Origin: Oscarella lobularis | Taxonomy: Eukaryota; Porifera; Homoscleromorpha; Homosclerophorida; Oscarellidae | Length of the DNA stretch: 64,000 nt | NCBI RefSeq assembly: GCF_947507565.1 | Contig: NC_089189.1 | Location: 992,001 to 1,056,000, forward strand | Direction: 5' to 3' | In this document: piece after piece, positions 35,658-45,833 of the stretch | How the letters are laid out: each line of letters opens with the position of its first letter | How positions within the stretch are numbered: position 1 is the first letter of the stretch | The notes under the pieces: generated by a model | What the model was told of the DNA's origin: nothing | What the model saw: only the letters and a program-made list of their open reading frames with translations | Database searches by the model: none | Translations under genes and position numbers: made by a program

Positions 35658-35980
35658 ATGCATCGCGGAGTGCGAGGAGGACGAGGTCACCACCTCGGTG
35701 GCGAAGGAAGAGGAGCACGCGGTGGGCGTCTCGACCTCGCGCCTCTCGATCGGGCCACGGTGGCCCGAGAGGCGCGAGGTCGAGACGGAGGATATCGTGG
35801 GGACGGGGACGGGGAGGCGGAGGCTATAGAGAGCATCGCGACGTCACGATCGTCGCGACGAAAACGTTCCGCCGCCGTCGGCGGCGGCGCCAGTTCGTCG
35901 ATTCCGCTTCGGTTGGAACTACATGAACGAATTGGTGACGAAAAGTCCGCGACAGATTGCGTTCAACTTGGGAAGCAAAC
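35658..35980 (+). pseudogene. Truncated, rearranged 5' end of the ZNFX1-like gene (duplication relic)
   Basis: It starts with MHRGVRGGRGHHLGGEGRG, closely matching the start of the intact gene at 39886 (MNRGVRGGRGHHHLGGEGRG). The reading frame then changes because of indels and an inverted-repeat tract. DNA that corresponds to about 40185-40250 of the intact gene (tacatgaacgaattggtgac) is present but read in another frame. The fragment ends abruptly at the junction with the protease-like fragment. Confidence 0.8.
35728..35786. repeat. Near-perfect inverted repeat within the relic ZNFX1 5' end
   Basis: The outer arms at 35728-35748 and 35766-35786 are exact reverse complements over 21 bp. The inner arms at 35751-35758 and 35760-35767 pair as well, leaving a small bulge and a one-base loop. 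The intact gene has a direct RGG-coding tract at the matching place (about 39950-40025) and no such palindrome. The structure therefore arose after duplication, most simply by template switching. Confidence 0.9.
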
Positions 35981-36400
35981 GGGCGGCGATGTCGTGCACG
36001 CAGAGATAGTGTTATCGGAGTATATTCGACCCATCTGTTTGCAGGACGAGGCGCGTGGGCCTTCTTCGTACGGCAAGATCCAAGTGATCAGATGGAGTGA
36101 GCAACGAAATTTGACTTTTGCACCTTTCAAGTTACGACACTCGTACTTGACGGTGGTAAAGAGAGACGCGTGCCGAGTTCGCTTTGCGAAAGAGCAACAA
36201 GACTTTGCCGAGGACGAGTTCTGTGTACGGGGGAAGGAAACCGTGCACCGGAAAATCGGGCAGTCCGGTTGTGGTGAAAAATCGTAAGAAGAAATTTTTT
36301 TGGGAATCGGCAGTCGGAAGAATGAGGTGCGCGGAAAAGGCCGTTACGGCGTTTACGGTGATGTTTTGCATCACCTTGAATGAATCAAAGAAACTTCGAA
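35981..36400 (+). pseudogene. 3' fragment of the MASP-like protease domain (duplication relic)
   Basis: It matches the last exon of the intact gene from GGDIVHAEI to the stop. An in-frame stretch up to EDEFC is kept. Deletion of six codon-equivalents near ASVYR and later indels (aagaagaaatttttttgg near 36290) break the frame. It lacks exons 1-8, so it is a dead remnant. Confidence 0.85.
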
Positions 36401-37189
36401 ATATGACGATTAGAATTGATTGTTGTTGCTGTCATTGTTCAATGTCTAGCACGTGCGCTGTGAGACCCGGATTTTTCTTTCACCTAAAACGTGCTATGAT
36501 GCAAAGGAGGACGAACTACAGCACCGGTAAGACGTTTGTGTCGGTGTACGTACACTCTATTTTGACCAGGGCGAGCCGCAGTTCCTTCGAGAGTTCTTTT
36601 TTTTGACGAGTACACGCTATGTGGGATTCAGATTGCTACGGTTGCAAACCGAGCCTACTCGCTTGTAGATGTTCGCTCGAAGTAGCCAGTTCGTAATCCT
36701 TGGTGCGCGTGAGTTGGGGGCCCCCATAAGGGCTTCCGCAGCTCCTGACCGTTTCCACGCCACGAGAGATACTGCATGCGAGGGACGAAACAGGCCTATT
36801 CGCCTGCAGACACGCCAATTTCACAATATAGAGACGAAAAAATTACAGTTCGAGGAAATTTTTCTTTGAAAGCTCTAAAATTTCAATTCACTTTTGCTCG
36901 TTTTGGGCTGAGCTAATCGAAATCTCTCTCGATGGACAAACTGTAGCCTTCGTTACACAGACTCTCGAGCAAATTATCCAGGCAAACTCTTGAGGCCAGC
37001 GCTACCCTTGATCGATATTTGGGTTACGTATCACGTATGTATCAAAGTCTGTGTACAACAAAAAGGGGACAAAAAGCGTACTACCATCTCTAGCTGCTAG
37101 TACGAGTAAGCTCTGAACTATATTATCCGCAGCAAAACACAGCAACTTCACTATCAAAACGAAAAGAACAGTCAAAAGCAAAGCCACTA
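36401..37189. other. Intergenic DNA, right-copy counterpart of 32069-32852
   Basis: No gene is supported. The sequence parallels the left copy with indels. It is useful for estimating the age of the duplication because it should be under little selection. Confidence 0.5.
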
Positions 37190-39419
37190 TTAGTTTGGGG
37201 AATGTTCTTCGTGCGCTTTCAGTATTTCTTCAGCTGCATCCCTGATGACTCCCCAGGCGAATTGTAAATCGCTTTCCGCGGTTTGGGCAGCGTTAACCGA
37301 AAATCGCAAAGCGAATTTTCCCCTCACATCTGCGCAGCCGATCAGCAATTTTCCTAACTCGTTCAGCCGAGCGAATAATTTTCTGTTCAATTCGTCCTCG
37401 CCCTGCGTACAGAAAACGGATGCAAAAAAGTCGGTTGCTAAGGCGCTCATGCTAACCTTTAGTTGAAAACAGACGAGTCCCAAATGAGGCTTAGCAGCAA
37501 TTCTAAAGCGTTCATCGCCGGTGATGTAGGACTGCAGTTTCCTTGCGAGCTCGACGGTCTAACGAGGAGAAATGCGGTCACGCGTAGGGCTTGATCAAGT
37601 ACTTAAAAGAGCGACTTGTCTGATGTTCTTCTGGAGACCAGATATTCCGTAGTAACGCAAGACGATCCACAATTTAAGCGATCGGAATTTAGTTCCGAGA
37701 GGCACCTGCCAAAGCTGAACGGGCATAAAGAGTGAGCTACTCGTCGAGATCGCTTATACAAATTACGGGATGGTCTATGACTTTGTCTGAAAGGGAAAAA
37801 TTCGTAAAAGATTTACGGTGAACGAAAATAATTTCACCTGGTTTTTCCTCTGAAGGCCCCGAATATGTCGGAGTTTCGCCGCTATTGAGGCCTTCCGTAA
37901 TGGCCTTTCTGTTTTTGACCCTTCATTAATTGAACATACAACACGTTTTTCCGAAGGCGCCATTTATATACTATACCACATGCAAGAGCATCCTATCGAG
38001 GTAAGAAGCATTTTGTGAGCGTTGAAATTGAAGGAATCGCTAAACTGCAAAAAATCGTCAATTGCGTGCGCACGTGTGTTCGCTTCGCTTACATACCTCC
38101 CAGCCTTCTGCGTAGTGTCTGAACTCAGGACATATGAACGCGCTTCCTGCGTACGCAGCGTCGATGTGCAACCACGCATCGTATTCCTGGCCTACAAACT
38201 ACTGTATTGCATTCGTGAAAACTTGGGCGTCGCAGTAGCTCACAGAGAGGCCCAATCTCAACGAGGTTATCGAATGAGCAAAATCCCGTTGTTCCCAGAG
38301 TTGCGCAGACCTAAAATTATCGTAAATATTGACAAAACTATTTATTAATTAATTAATTAAGACGCACAAAGAAAGGAGTCAGCCCAGCTTGAATATCTTC
38401 TTCAATTGCACTTTTGAGGCTTTCTCCTCTGAGCGAAAAATCGTCGTCCGTCGGCAGTGTACGACATCGCACTCCGGCAATCATGCAGCATTTTTGAAAA
38501 GCAGTGTGAACCTCAAGGATGGTACGTACAAGTACGATCTACTAAAACGATTACTTTAGGTACGTATTCAGAAGCGTAGGCAATGAGTTTCCCCGCCGCT
38601 TGTTGTTCTGACAAATCGCGCCGTTTCTCTCGAAGTTTGAAGGCCGCTCTTTTTCGAGCAGCCAGCACAGCGACCAATAACGCTTCTGTAGCTGTTCCCT
38701 TTAGTGCGAGAAAGTTAAGATAAGCGCAAACGTGGTTAAATTCAGTGAGTATTACTTGAATGACTCCGGCGCCGCTTTGCGGCTTTCCTTCGTCGTCTTT
38801 TGATAGGAAAGCTCTCGGTAGGTTCAGCGCCTTTCCTATAATCATGATAGCTAATCAGTTTCTAACTGAATCACGCCGAAAATTTAATTAATTAATAGAC
38901 TGCTGTCTGAGCTGTCTTGACTAATTATGGTAGTTTAGAAATACCTAGCCAATCCATTACGAGTGTTTCAAGTTCCGAGCACGCTGGCGCCGAATTCTAT
39001 ATATAAATAGATTTGTACCGAGCCCACCGTATACGCGCGTGCCTTGCTCACCCACGTGAATTGCACGCATCCAAGCCCTTCGCTAAGCATTTCCCCAAGA
39101 GCAGAAGGAAAGGAAAATCCGATGGGAAAAAAGCCGTGAAAATGAGGATTCACCGTCACTTGAGGCAACTGCGAACGTCGCAGCTAAGCTTACGTCGAGC
39201 AACGGACTTCAATCTTACTCCAGGAATGATGGCGCGATCGAAGTCTTTGCGAATGTCGTCCCAACTTTCAGGCAGCTCGGGTGCTGAGTCCGGCAGCAAC
39301 TCAGATAGATAACCCGGCCTAACGTCTGTCCAAGGACGACGTTGTGGAAGTGTCATATGATAGTCAGCGATGGCGTCAACTATCTCTTTCCCTCGACGCC
39401 TAAACTCTTCGATGTCCAT
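37190..39419 (-). CDS. Aromatic-L-amino-acid decarboxylase-like enzyme, copy 2
   Basis: The exon plan is the same as in copy 1. I checked most exons: [20 protein letters not shown] at 39419, [36 protein letters not shown], the His in [37 protein letters not shown], the PLP lysine in [39 protein letters not shown], and a last exon ending KAHEEHSPN. No disabling change was seen. Amino-acid differences from copy 1 are scattered (for example TSTGC to TSIGC, and GWADV to GCADV), and both copies look functional. Different substrate or expression is possible. Confidence 0.87.
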
Positions 39420-39885
39420 TACTTCAGAAGCGGGTGTGGCAGCCTAACGCACTTCAGTTGTTTACATTTTTGCCAAGACTACATATCTACGGCTCCGTCG
39501 TCGCTAAGAGAAGCGACACAGAGAACGCAGTCGGTCTTGCTCGCACTCTTGCACGCCCTTCGAACGGGAGTGAGGCAGAGAGCCTGAGAGGACGAGAAGA
39601 AAGCCAAGAATGAAGCCTAATCACCGTGAGAAGACCATAGAAGCGTTTATCAACGTCTACTGTATAGATGCGGAGGGAGATTTTCGCCCACGGTCGATCT
39701 CCAGTATCTACAGTAGTTCCATCCGGCTCTAGTGTGTAGGAGGACCCGTGTGGTGCAAAACTGAAAGACTATAACACGCGTGACGTCCAGGGAACATTAG
39801 GGAAAGGGGAAAATACAATACGTCATTGTATTGTTGAATACAATCGTCACACCGAGCCCATTCACCGATCAGAATCGGTTCAGAC
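39420..39885. promoter_or_regulatory. Divergent promoter region between decarboxylase copy 2 and the ZNFX1-like gene
   Basis: The two start codons are about 465 bp apart and point outward. An aaaactgaaag motif at 39757-39767 contains the IRF core AANNGAAA. A purine-rich gggaaaggggaaaa lies at 39800-39813. Both could be innate-immune response elements for the helicase gene, but single short motifs like these are expected by chance fairly often. Confidence 0.35.
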
Positions 39886-42800
39886 ATGAATCGCGGAGTG
39901 CGCGGAGGACGAGGTCACCACCACCTAGGTGGCGAAGGAAGAGGAGGACGCGGTGGCCCAAGAGGTGGTCGCGGTCGCAGTGGCCCGAGAGGCGGAAGAG
40001 GCGGATGGCGAGGTCGAGGCGGAGGATATCGTCAGGAAAACGGCGATTGGACGCGACGCGATCCTCCCTGGAACGAACGCGGAAGGGAACGCGGAGGCGG
40101 TGGCTATAGAGAACATCGACGTCACGATCGTCGCGACGACGAAAACGTTCCGCCGGCGCCCGTTCGTCGATTTCGCTTCGGTTGGAAGTACATGAACGAA
40201 TTGGTGACGAAAAGTCCGCGACAGATTGCGACCGACTTGGGTAGCAAACGCGACGACTTTTCCGCGTTCCTGTCCCAAGGCCAACGCATGTCACCCGAAA
40301 TGCTGCGACTCGTTTTGAAAGCGACGGCGCTCGGTTGCAAAAGCGACACGGCGGCGCAAAGCGTCAACGATCTTTTGAACAGTTTTCTCTCGTCGTGGTT
40401 TCTGAGCATTCAAATGAGTCCCTATTTGATGCAGAGGCGTCGTTCGGGGGCGGCCCACGAAGTGGACCCGGAAATTGAAAGTGAAGTCGTTCGCGACTTG
40501 ATTACCATTCTTGAGCAAATTCTTCAACGTTTTCCGAGTCGCGCCGGCGAGTTAATGATCGTTGACGTCTTGAAAAGATCGGTACCGAGTCTTTCTTTAC
40601 CCGAAGACGAAGAGACAGACATTATGATAAGAATTGACGAATTGCTTGAAGATCAAGAAGATGCGGTGGATAGACGTGCCGCTGCCCCCGCCGCCGCCGC
40701 CGCCGGCGGCGGCGGCCCGTCAAACGATTTCAACATCATGGCTGATCCGGAGGACGATTTCACCGACATGACCGTCGTGCCGACGAGCGAAGAGATCACG
40801 CTCAACGATCGACCGTTTCTTCGTCCCAACATTCGTCGCGGCGCCTTTCGAGATCTCAAGCAGTATCTCGACATCCAGTTTCGTCTTCTTCGCGAGGATT
40901 TCGTCGGGCCGCTGCGCGAGGGAATCGCCGCGCTCGACGACATGGATCAGCGTCGATTGAAGCCCACCGATCTTCGCGTCTATCGGCGAGTGCGCGTCGT
41001 CGAGCCCGTCTGCACGACGCGCGGTCTCACCCATCGGCTCGCGTTCGACGTGAGTCGAATGCGACGCGTCCGATGGAACTACACGCGTCGTCTCATCTTC
41101 GGCTCGCTTCTCTGTCTCTCGTCGGATAACTTTCGAACGATGAAACTCGCCGTCGTTACGAATCGACGTGCCGAAGATCTGGCGAACGGGAACGTCGACG
41201 TGCGATTCGTCAACGGATTGGCCGATCTCGTCGACGTGCAAATGTCTGAGACGGAATTTATTATGGCCGAGTCGCCGGCGTATTACGAAGCCTATCGACA
41301 CGTTCTCGAGCGACTTCAAACGATCAAAGACGATTTGCCGTTTCAGAAGTACATCGTCAAGTGCCGTCCAGACGACGTTGTCGCCGCTCCACGCTATTTA
41401 CGTGCGGAACGTAACGACGGCGTTGCGCCGTCGTTGGATCTGCGCTCGGCTCTCGGGTGCAAACACGTTGCCGCTAGTTTCGTGAGACCGTTGGGTGCAA
41501 GTGCGTGGCCTCCTCTCGACAACGTCGATCTCGACGAGTCGCAGTACGAAGCGCTCAAAGTTGCGATGACGAGGGAGTTCGCTCTGGTGCAGGGTCCGCC
41601 GGGAACTGGCAAGACGTACATCGGGTTGAAGATCGTGGAAGCGCTCGTGAAGAATCGCGACGTCTGGGATCCGCGAAAGTCGTCGCCGATGCTCATCGTT
41701 TGCTATACGAATCACGCTCTCGATCAATTCTTAGAGGGTATCCTGAAGTTTTTGCCGGACGACATCGTTCGCGTTGGAGGTCGGAGTAACAGCGAAAAAT
41801 TGAAAAAATTCAATTTAGCCTCTAAAACGAGACATCTTCGTAGTAGTCGAGACGTTCCCCAAGCCATTTATCATGGCCGATGCCAGGCATTCAGAGAAGT
41901 AATGGAACTGCAGAAAGACGTTCAATCTTCGTGGGAAAGTCTTGCAAGTGGAAAGAAAGGCGTCGTCGGAATACGTCATTTTCTTCCTGTCGAAGGCTGC
42001 AAACTGATTAACTTTTTGTCCGACGGAGGAAGTATGTACGAGAGCCGGGGATACAGTCGTCTCGACGAATGGCTGGGAATTGTCTGCTCGAAAGAAACGG
42101 CGAATGACGAAAAGGCGAAGACACCCGCTGACAACGCTAAAACAGACGAACCGGAAAAAGAAACCGACGACGACGCTGAGGACGAAGAAGAGGAAGGCGA
42201 TGCAGAAGTAGACGAAGAGGCGGAGAGACTGGAAGCGGAACGTCGAATCGAAGGAACTGACTACGATCAGATCATTCGTGAAGAGAACCGGCCAAACGAC
42301 GAGGCACCAGCACCAGCACCAGAACAAGAAGTTGCACCTGAGGGTGAAACGGACGACGATTCATGGACTACTGTGACTATGAGCAAGCGTCAGCGTTACT
42401 TTAAAATTCGAGAGCGTCGAACTCTCCCGCCGATGGCAGAAGAAGAAGTAGGTGCACTTAATGAATACGATCTGTGGGATCTAAACGAAGAAGGTCGCTG
42501 GCGCCTCTATAATTACTGGATGAATAAACTCCAGACGCACTACGAGCAACAATGCAACGTTCTGTATACCAAATTTGAGCAGGCGTGCACCCGCTTGAAG
42601 GAGCAAAGCGAGCAAGAAGATCTCCACATTCTGCAATCAGCAACGGTCATCGGCATGACGACGACAGGAGCGGCGAAATATCGAAGTCTACTCCAAGAAA
42701 TTCGACCGAGAATCGTCGTCGTCGAAGAGGCGGCCGAAGTGTACGAAGCCCATATCGTCACGACACTCTCGCCGGCGACGGAACACCTGATTCTGATAGG

Positions 42801-45573
42801 CGATCATCAGCAACTTCGACCGTCGCCGCACGTCTATCGTCTCGCGCAGAAGTTCGATTTAGACGTATCCATGTTCGAACGCATGAGAAACAACGACATG
42901 CCGTGTCGTCGTCTGAACACGCAGCATCGCATGCGACCGGAGATACGACGACTCATGAATCACATCTACGACGACTTACACGATCACGAGTCGGTGAAGT
43001 CGTACGGCAACGTGCCGGGCGTCCGACGCAACATTTTCTTCGTCGATCATCGATCGAAGGAGTCGGAGAACGAAGATCTGCGTAGTCACTTGAATCGACA
43101 CGAGGCGGCGTTCGTCACGTCGTTTTGTCTCTACCTGATTCAACAGAACGTCGCCGGTTCGAGAATAACGATTCTGACGACGTACACCGGGCAACTGCTC
43201 GAGATAAAGGAGTTGATGCGTACGCGTCGCGGCGTTTTTTCGGGCGTTCGTGTGACGGCCGTAGACAACTATCAAGGCGAAGAGAACGACATCATCATCT
43301 TGTCGCTCGTTCGCAGCAACGACGCTAAGAAGATCGGTTTTCTGAATATTTCTAATCGGGTCTGCGTCGCCTTGTCGCGAGCTAAGATGGGCTTTTACTG
43401 CATTGGAAATATGACGATGTTGGCCAAGACGAACGACCTGTGGAGTCTCATTCGCGCCGATATGATTAAGGATGGCGGTATTGGTCGCGAGCTCGAACTG
43501 TGCTGTCAAAATCATCCCCGCACCGTTACCACCGTTTCCAAGGCTTCTGACTTTGATAAGGCGCCCGAGGGCGGCTGTACGAAACCGTGCGAATTTCGGC
43601 TCCATTGCGGTCACGTATGCTCGCTCTCCTGCCATCCGTACGATCCACAGCACAAGGAGTACAAGTGTAAGAAACCGTGCGCTCGCACGTGTCCGCGCGA
43701 GCACGCCTGCAGCAGACGATGCTATCAACAGTGCGGCAACTGCACGGTCAAGGTCCCACGAGTGTTATCGGAATGCGGACATGTGCAGCTGGTGCCGTGC
43801 CATCAAGAAAATGAGTCTTTTATCTGCCGCGAACCGTGCCCGAAACTACTCGCTTGCGGTCATTCGTGCGTAAATCGCTGCGGAGATTGGAACTGCACAC
43901 AGAGGTGTCTCGTCAGTGTAACAAAGCGTTTTGAATGCGGACACACGCTCGAAGTTCCATGCCATCTTCGGCACGAAAACGGATTGTGTTCGGAGCCGTG
44001 TGTCAGTCTGCTCGAGTGCGGGCATCCGTGCACGGGCACTTGCGGCGAGTGTCTCGGCGGTCGAAGGCACAAGTCGTGTCGAAGCCAATGCGGTCGAACT
44101 CTCGTCTGCTCGCACGAGTGCGCGTATCCGTGCACGAAGAATTGTCCGCCGTGCGAGGCTTCTTGCGAGAATCGATGCGAGCACAGTGCCTGTCGCAACA
44201 AGTGCGGTGAACTATGCAGTCCGTGCAAGGAGCGGTGCACGTGGGAATGCCGGCATCATCGGTGTACGAAGCTCTGCAGCGAAGAGTGCGATCGTCCGAG
44301 ATGCGATCGGGCTTGCTTGAAGAAACTCGACTGCGGTCATCGATGCATTGGTCTGTGCGGCGAACCGTGTCCGAGCAAGTGTCGCACGTGCGATCGCGAC
44401 GAAGTGACCGAAATCTTTTTCGGCGACGAAGACGAACCAAACGCTCGATTTGTCGAACTCGAAGACTGCCATCACATTTTTGAAGTGAAAGCGCTTGACA
44501 GGTGGATGGATCAGACGCAGACAGACGACGATGGTGGTCTTCACATCGGTTTGAAGCAGTGTCCTCGATGCAAAACGGCCGTTCGACGCAACTTGCGCTA
44601 CGGCAATGTCATCAAGCGTGCCTTGCAAGACATAGAGGCTGTGAAACGGACGATGATCCAGCAATCGGCTGAGATGGAGAGAACGAAGAAGCGGCTCAAG
44701 CGGGAGGTTCTCGACCTCATTACAACGTTGGCCGAATCTCCGCTCTTTTCAGACAGAATCAACGCCGGCGTTGTTCGCCACGCTCGACTTGCGGTCGCGT
44801 CTTTGGCGTCAAAAGAGTCGATTGTTTTCTTATTAGACGACGACGGACCGTGCGGTAAAATTATGCACCGCATACGTGACAGGCCGACACCAGAAGAACT
44901 GTGGACGGCTGAAAATCAAATTCTACTTCTTCCCAAGGTGGCTGAATTGGGCACTAAAATTGCTAAAGCAATCGGTAGTGGGGGTGACGACGTGTTTCGT
45001 CTGGAGTGTCGTAAATTGTCCAACGAGTTAAGGACTCTCATCGACGTTGTCATGGTAGCTCAACTTACCGCAGAAACGGTGAACGACATTCAAGTGCAGC
45101 TGCTGACAGTTGAAAACAAATTCCATTTTCATCTTATTCAGTACAGAATCCGAAGCAGGGCTTTGCTGCTTCCTGATACTGAGAAGGAGTATCTTCGAAA
45201 AGTTAAAATGATCTTTCGCCTGGATAAGCTTACGATGGATCAAATTGAAACAGTCAAAGAAGCTCTTAAAATTGTCGCTGAATTTTCTGGAGCACCTGGT
45301 ATATCAGACGTAGAAAGAATTCAAATTGTCAAAGCCATTGGACTTAGCCATGGTCATTGGTACAAGTGCCCTCAGGGACACATTTATGCTATTGGAGAAT
45401 GCGGTGGAGCGAATCAAGGTGGCATGTGTCCGGAGTGCAAAGCCCCAATTGGGGGTGTAAATCACGCTCTTGCCCAGGGTAATCAGCATGCTCCCGAAAT
45501 GGATGGTTCTTCATACGCTGCTTGGTCAGACGAAGCAAACATGGCTTTTGATCCACGCCAATTCATGAACTAA
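39886..45573 (+). CDS. ZNFX1: ZNFX1-like SF1 RNA helicase with NFX1-type and RZ-type zinc fingers
   Basis: A single exon encodes 1,895 residues, close to vertebrate ZNFX1. Residues 1-75 are RGG/RG-rich. An armadillo-like helical region follows. The UPF1-like helicase core has Walker A QGPPGTGKT (about 569), a large acidic insert (about 745-830), motif II VVVEEAAE (about 944), NTQHRM (about 1010), DNYQGEEND (about 1127) and VALSRAK (about 1162). From about 1205 to 1500 there are repeated C-C-H-C NFX1-type fingers (CTKPCEFRLHCGHVCSLSCH and others). Near the end HWYKCPQGHIYAIGECGG...CPECKAPIGG is an RZ finger, as in ZNFX1 and RNF213. ZNFX1 senses viral dsRNA at mitochondria in mammals and supports small-RNA inheritance in nematodes. 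The role here is inferred from the family. Confidence 0.92.
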   Translation: MNRGVRGGRGHHHLGGEGRGGRGGPRGGRGRSGPRGGRGGWRGRGGGYRQENGDWTRRDPPWNERGRERGGGGYREHRRHDRRDDENVPPAPVRRFRFGWKYMNELVTKSPRQIATDLGSKRDDFSAFLSQGQRMSPEMLRLVLKATALGCKSDTAAQSVNDLLNSFLSSWFLSIQMSPYLMQRRRSGAAHEVDPEIESEVVRDLITILEQILQRFPSRAGELMIVDVLKRSVPSLSLPEDEETDIMIRIDELLEDQEDAVDRRAAAPAAAAAGGGGPSNDFNIMADPEDDFTDMTVVPTSEEITLNDRPFLRPNIRRGAFRDLKQYLDIQFRLLREDFVGPLREGIAALDDMDQRRLKPTDLRVYRRVRVVEPVCTTRGLTHRLAFDVSRMRRVRWNYTRRLIFGSLLCLSSDNFRTMKLAVVTNRRAEDLANGNVDVRFVNGLADLVDVQMSETEFIMAESPAYYEAYRHVLERLQTIKDDLPFQKYIVKCRPDDVVAAPRYLRAERNDGVAPSLDLRSALGCKHVAASFVRPLGASAWPPLDNVDLDESQYEALKVAMTREFALVQGPPGTGKTYIGLKIVEALVKNRDVWDPRKSSPMLIVCYTNHALDQFLEGILKFLPDDIVRVGGRSNSEKLKKFNLASKTRHLRSSRDVPQAIYHGRCQAFREVMELQKDVQSSWESLASGKKGVVGIRHFLPVEGCKLINFLSDGGSMYESRGYSRLDEWLGIVCSKETANDEKAKTPADNAKTDEPEKETDDDAEDEEEEGDAEVDEEAERLEAERRIEGTDYDQIIREENRPNDEAPAPAPEQEVAPEGETDDDSWTTVTMSKRQRYFKIRERRTLPPMAEEEVGALNEYDLWDLNEEGRWRLYNYWMNKLQTHYEQQCNVLYTKFEQACTRLKEQSEQEDLHILQSATVIGMTTTGAAKYRSLLQEIRPRIVVVEEAAEVYEAHIVTTLSPATEHLILIGDHQQLRPSPHVYRLAQKFDLDVSMFERMRNNDMPCRRLNTQHRMRPEIRRLMNHIYDDLHDHESVKSYGNVPGVRRNIFFVDHRSKESENEDLRSHLNRHEAAFVTSFCLYLIQQNVAGSRITILTTYTGQLLEIKELMRTRRGVFSGVRVTAVDNYQGEENDIIILSLVRSNDAKKIGFLNISNRVCVALSRAKMGFYCIGNMTMLAKTNDLWSLIRADMIKDGGIGRELELCCQNHPRTVTTVSKASDFDKAPEGGCTKPCEFRLHCGHVCSLSCHPYDPQHKEYKCKKPCARTCPREHACSRRCYQQCGNCTVKVPRVLSECGHVQLVPCHQENESFICREPCPKLLACGHSCVNRCGDWNCTQRCLVSVTKRFECGHTLEVPCHLRHENGLCSEPCVSLLECGHPCTGTCGECLGGRRHKSCRSQCGRTLVCSHECAYPCTKNCPPCEASCENRCEHSACRNKCGELCSPCKERCTWECRHHRCTKLCSEECDRPRCDRACLKKLDCGHRCIGLCGEPCPSKCRTCDRDEVTEIFFGDEDEPNARFVELEDCHHIFEVKALDRWMDQTQTDDDGGLHIGLKQCPRCKTAVRRNLRYGNVIKRALQDIEAVKRTMIQQSAEMERTKKRLKREVLDLITTLAESPLFSDRINAGVVRHARLAVASLASKESIVFLLDDDGPCGKIMHRIRDRPTPEELWTAENQILLLPKVAELGTKIAKAIGSGGDDVFRLECRKLSNELRTLIDVVMVAQLTAETVNDIQVQLLTVENKFHFHLIQYRIRSRALLLPDTEKEYLRKVKMIFRLDKLTMDQIETVKEALKIVAEFSGAPGISDVERIQIVKAIGLSHGHWYKCPQGHIYAIGECGGANQGGMCPECKAPIGGVNHALAQGNQHAPEMDGSSYAAWSDEANMAFDPRQFMN
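40673..40725 (+). repeat. Ala/Gly codon tract in the ZNFX1-like gene
   Basis: The sequence gccgctgcccccgccgccg...ggcggcggcgg encodes RRAAAPAAAAAGGGGPSND. It is a short GC-rich low-complexity linker ahead of the armadillo-like domain and resembles the Gly tracts of the giant gene in composition. Confidence 0.7.
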
Positions 45574-45833
45574 CAGTTTTTGTGGTTGCGATATTGCACG
45601 AAATCTTTGTTCTGCGCACGTATACCTACATACGTCTCTCCCTCCTCTACTTAGCTCTTTTTGGTAACTCTTTCTTTTTTGTTATAGTTTTTACACCTGC
45701 AGAACTATTTTAACACTTTTTACATTTCTAGAATTATGCAGTACATTGCACTAGAGCAGTCTCCGGATAAATGAAAAGAAACTGCTTTCTTGGCTGCTGA
45801 CGTTCGTACTAAATATTCCCGGATAAACTCGAA
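45574..45833. other. 3' flank of the ZNFX1-like gene and 5' flank of the GTPase locus
   Basis: T-rich, non-coding DNA. I see no AATAAA in it and no convincing promoter element. Transcription of both neighbours runs in the same direction. Confidence 0.4.

Larger units (their letters stand above)
31625..35981. repeat. Tandem segmental duplication, left copy
   Basis: This segment holds the last ~440 bp of the MASP-like gene, a whole decarboxylase gene, and the 5' end of a ZNFX1-like gene. The same three parts in the same order and orientation recur at 35979-40250. Many long stretches match almost exactly by eye, including intergenic DNA (for example the areas around 32330-32400 and 36660-36750). 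Small indels are scattered through both copies. The copies meet with the ZNFX1 fragment joined directly to the protease fragment. Confidence 0.88.
35658..36287 (+). other. Chimeric open frame across the duplication junction (209 codons)
   Basis: From the ATG at 35658 the frame stays open through the ZNFX1-derived segment, across the junction at about 35980, and into the MASP-like protease sequence in its native frame (GGDVVHAEIVLSEYIRPICL ... EDEFC). A frameshift then leads to a stop. The product would have an RGG-like, Arg-rich start and a piece of dead protease fold, without a signal peptide. It could be transcribed from the duplicated ZNFX1 promoter, but nothing shows that it is translated. 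Confidence 0.5.
35979..40250. repeat. Tandem segmental duplication, right copy
   Basis: It begins inside the protease-like sequence (matching 31625 onward) and ends inside the ZNFX1-like gene at gtagcaaacg (40241-40250), where the left copy departs. It is about 85 bp shorter than the left copy because of several indels. The junction shares the three bases acg with both parents, consistent with end joining or microhomology. Confidence 0.88.

Noticed and set aside
43846-44440. Minus-strand ORFs opposite the zinc-finger part of the ZNFX1-like gene
   Set aside because: They are shadows of the Cys-rich sense codons, with Arg- and Thr-rich translations and no family resemblance.
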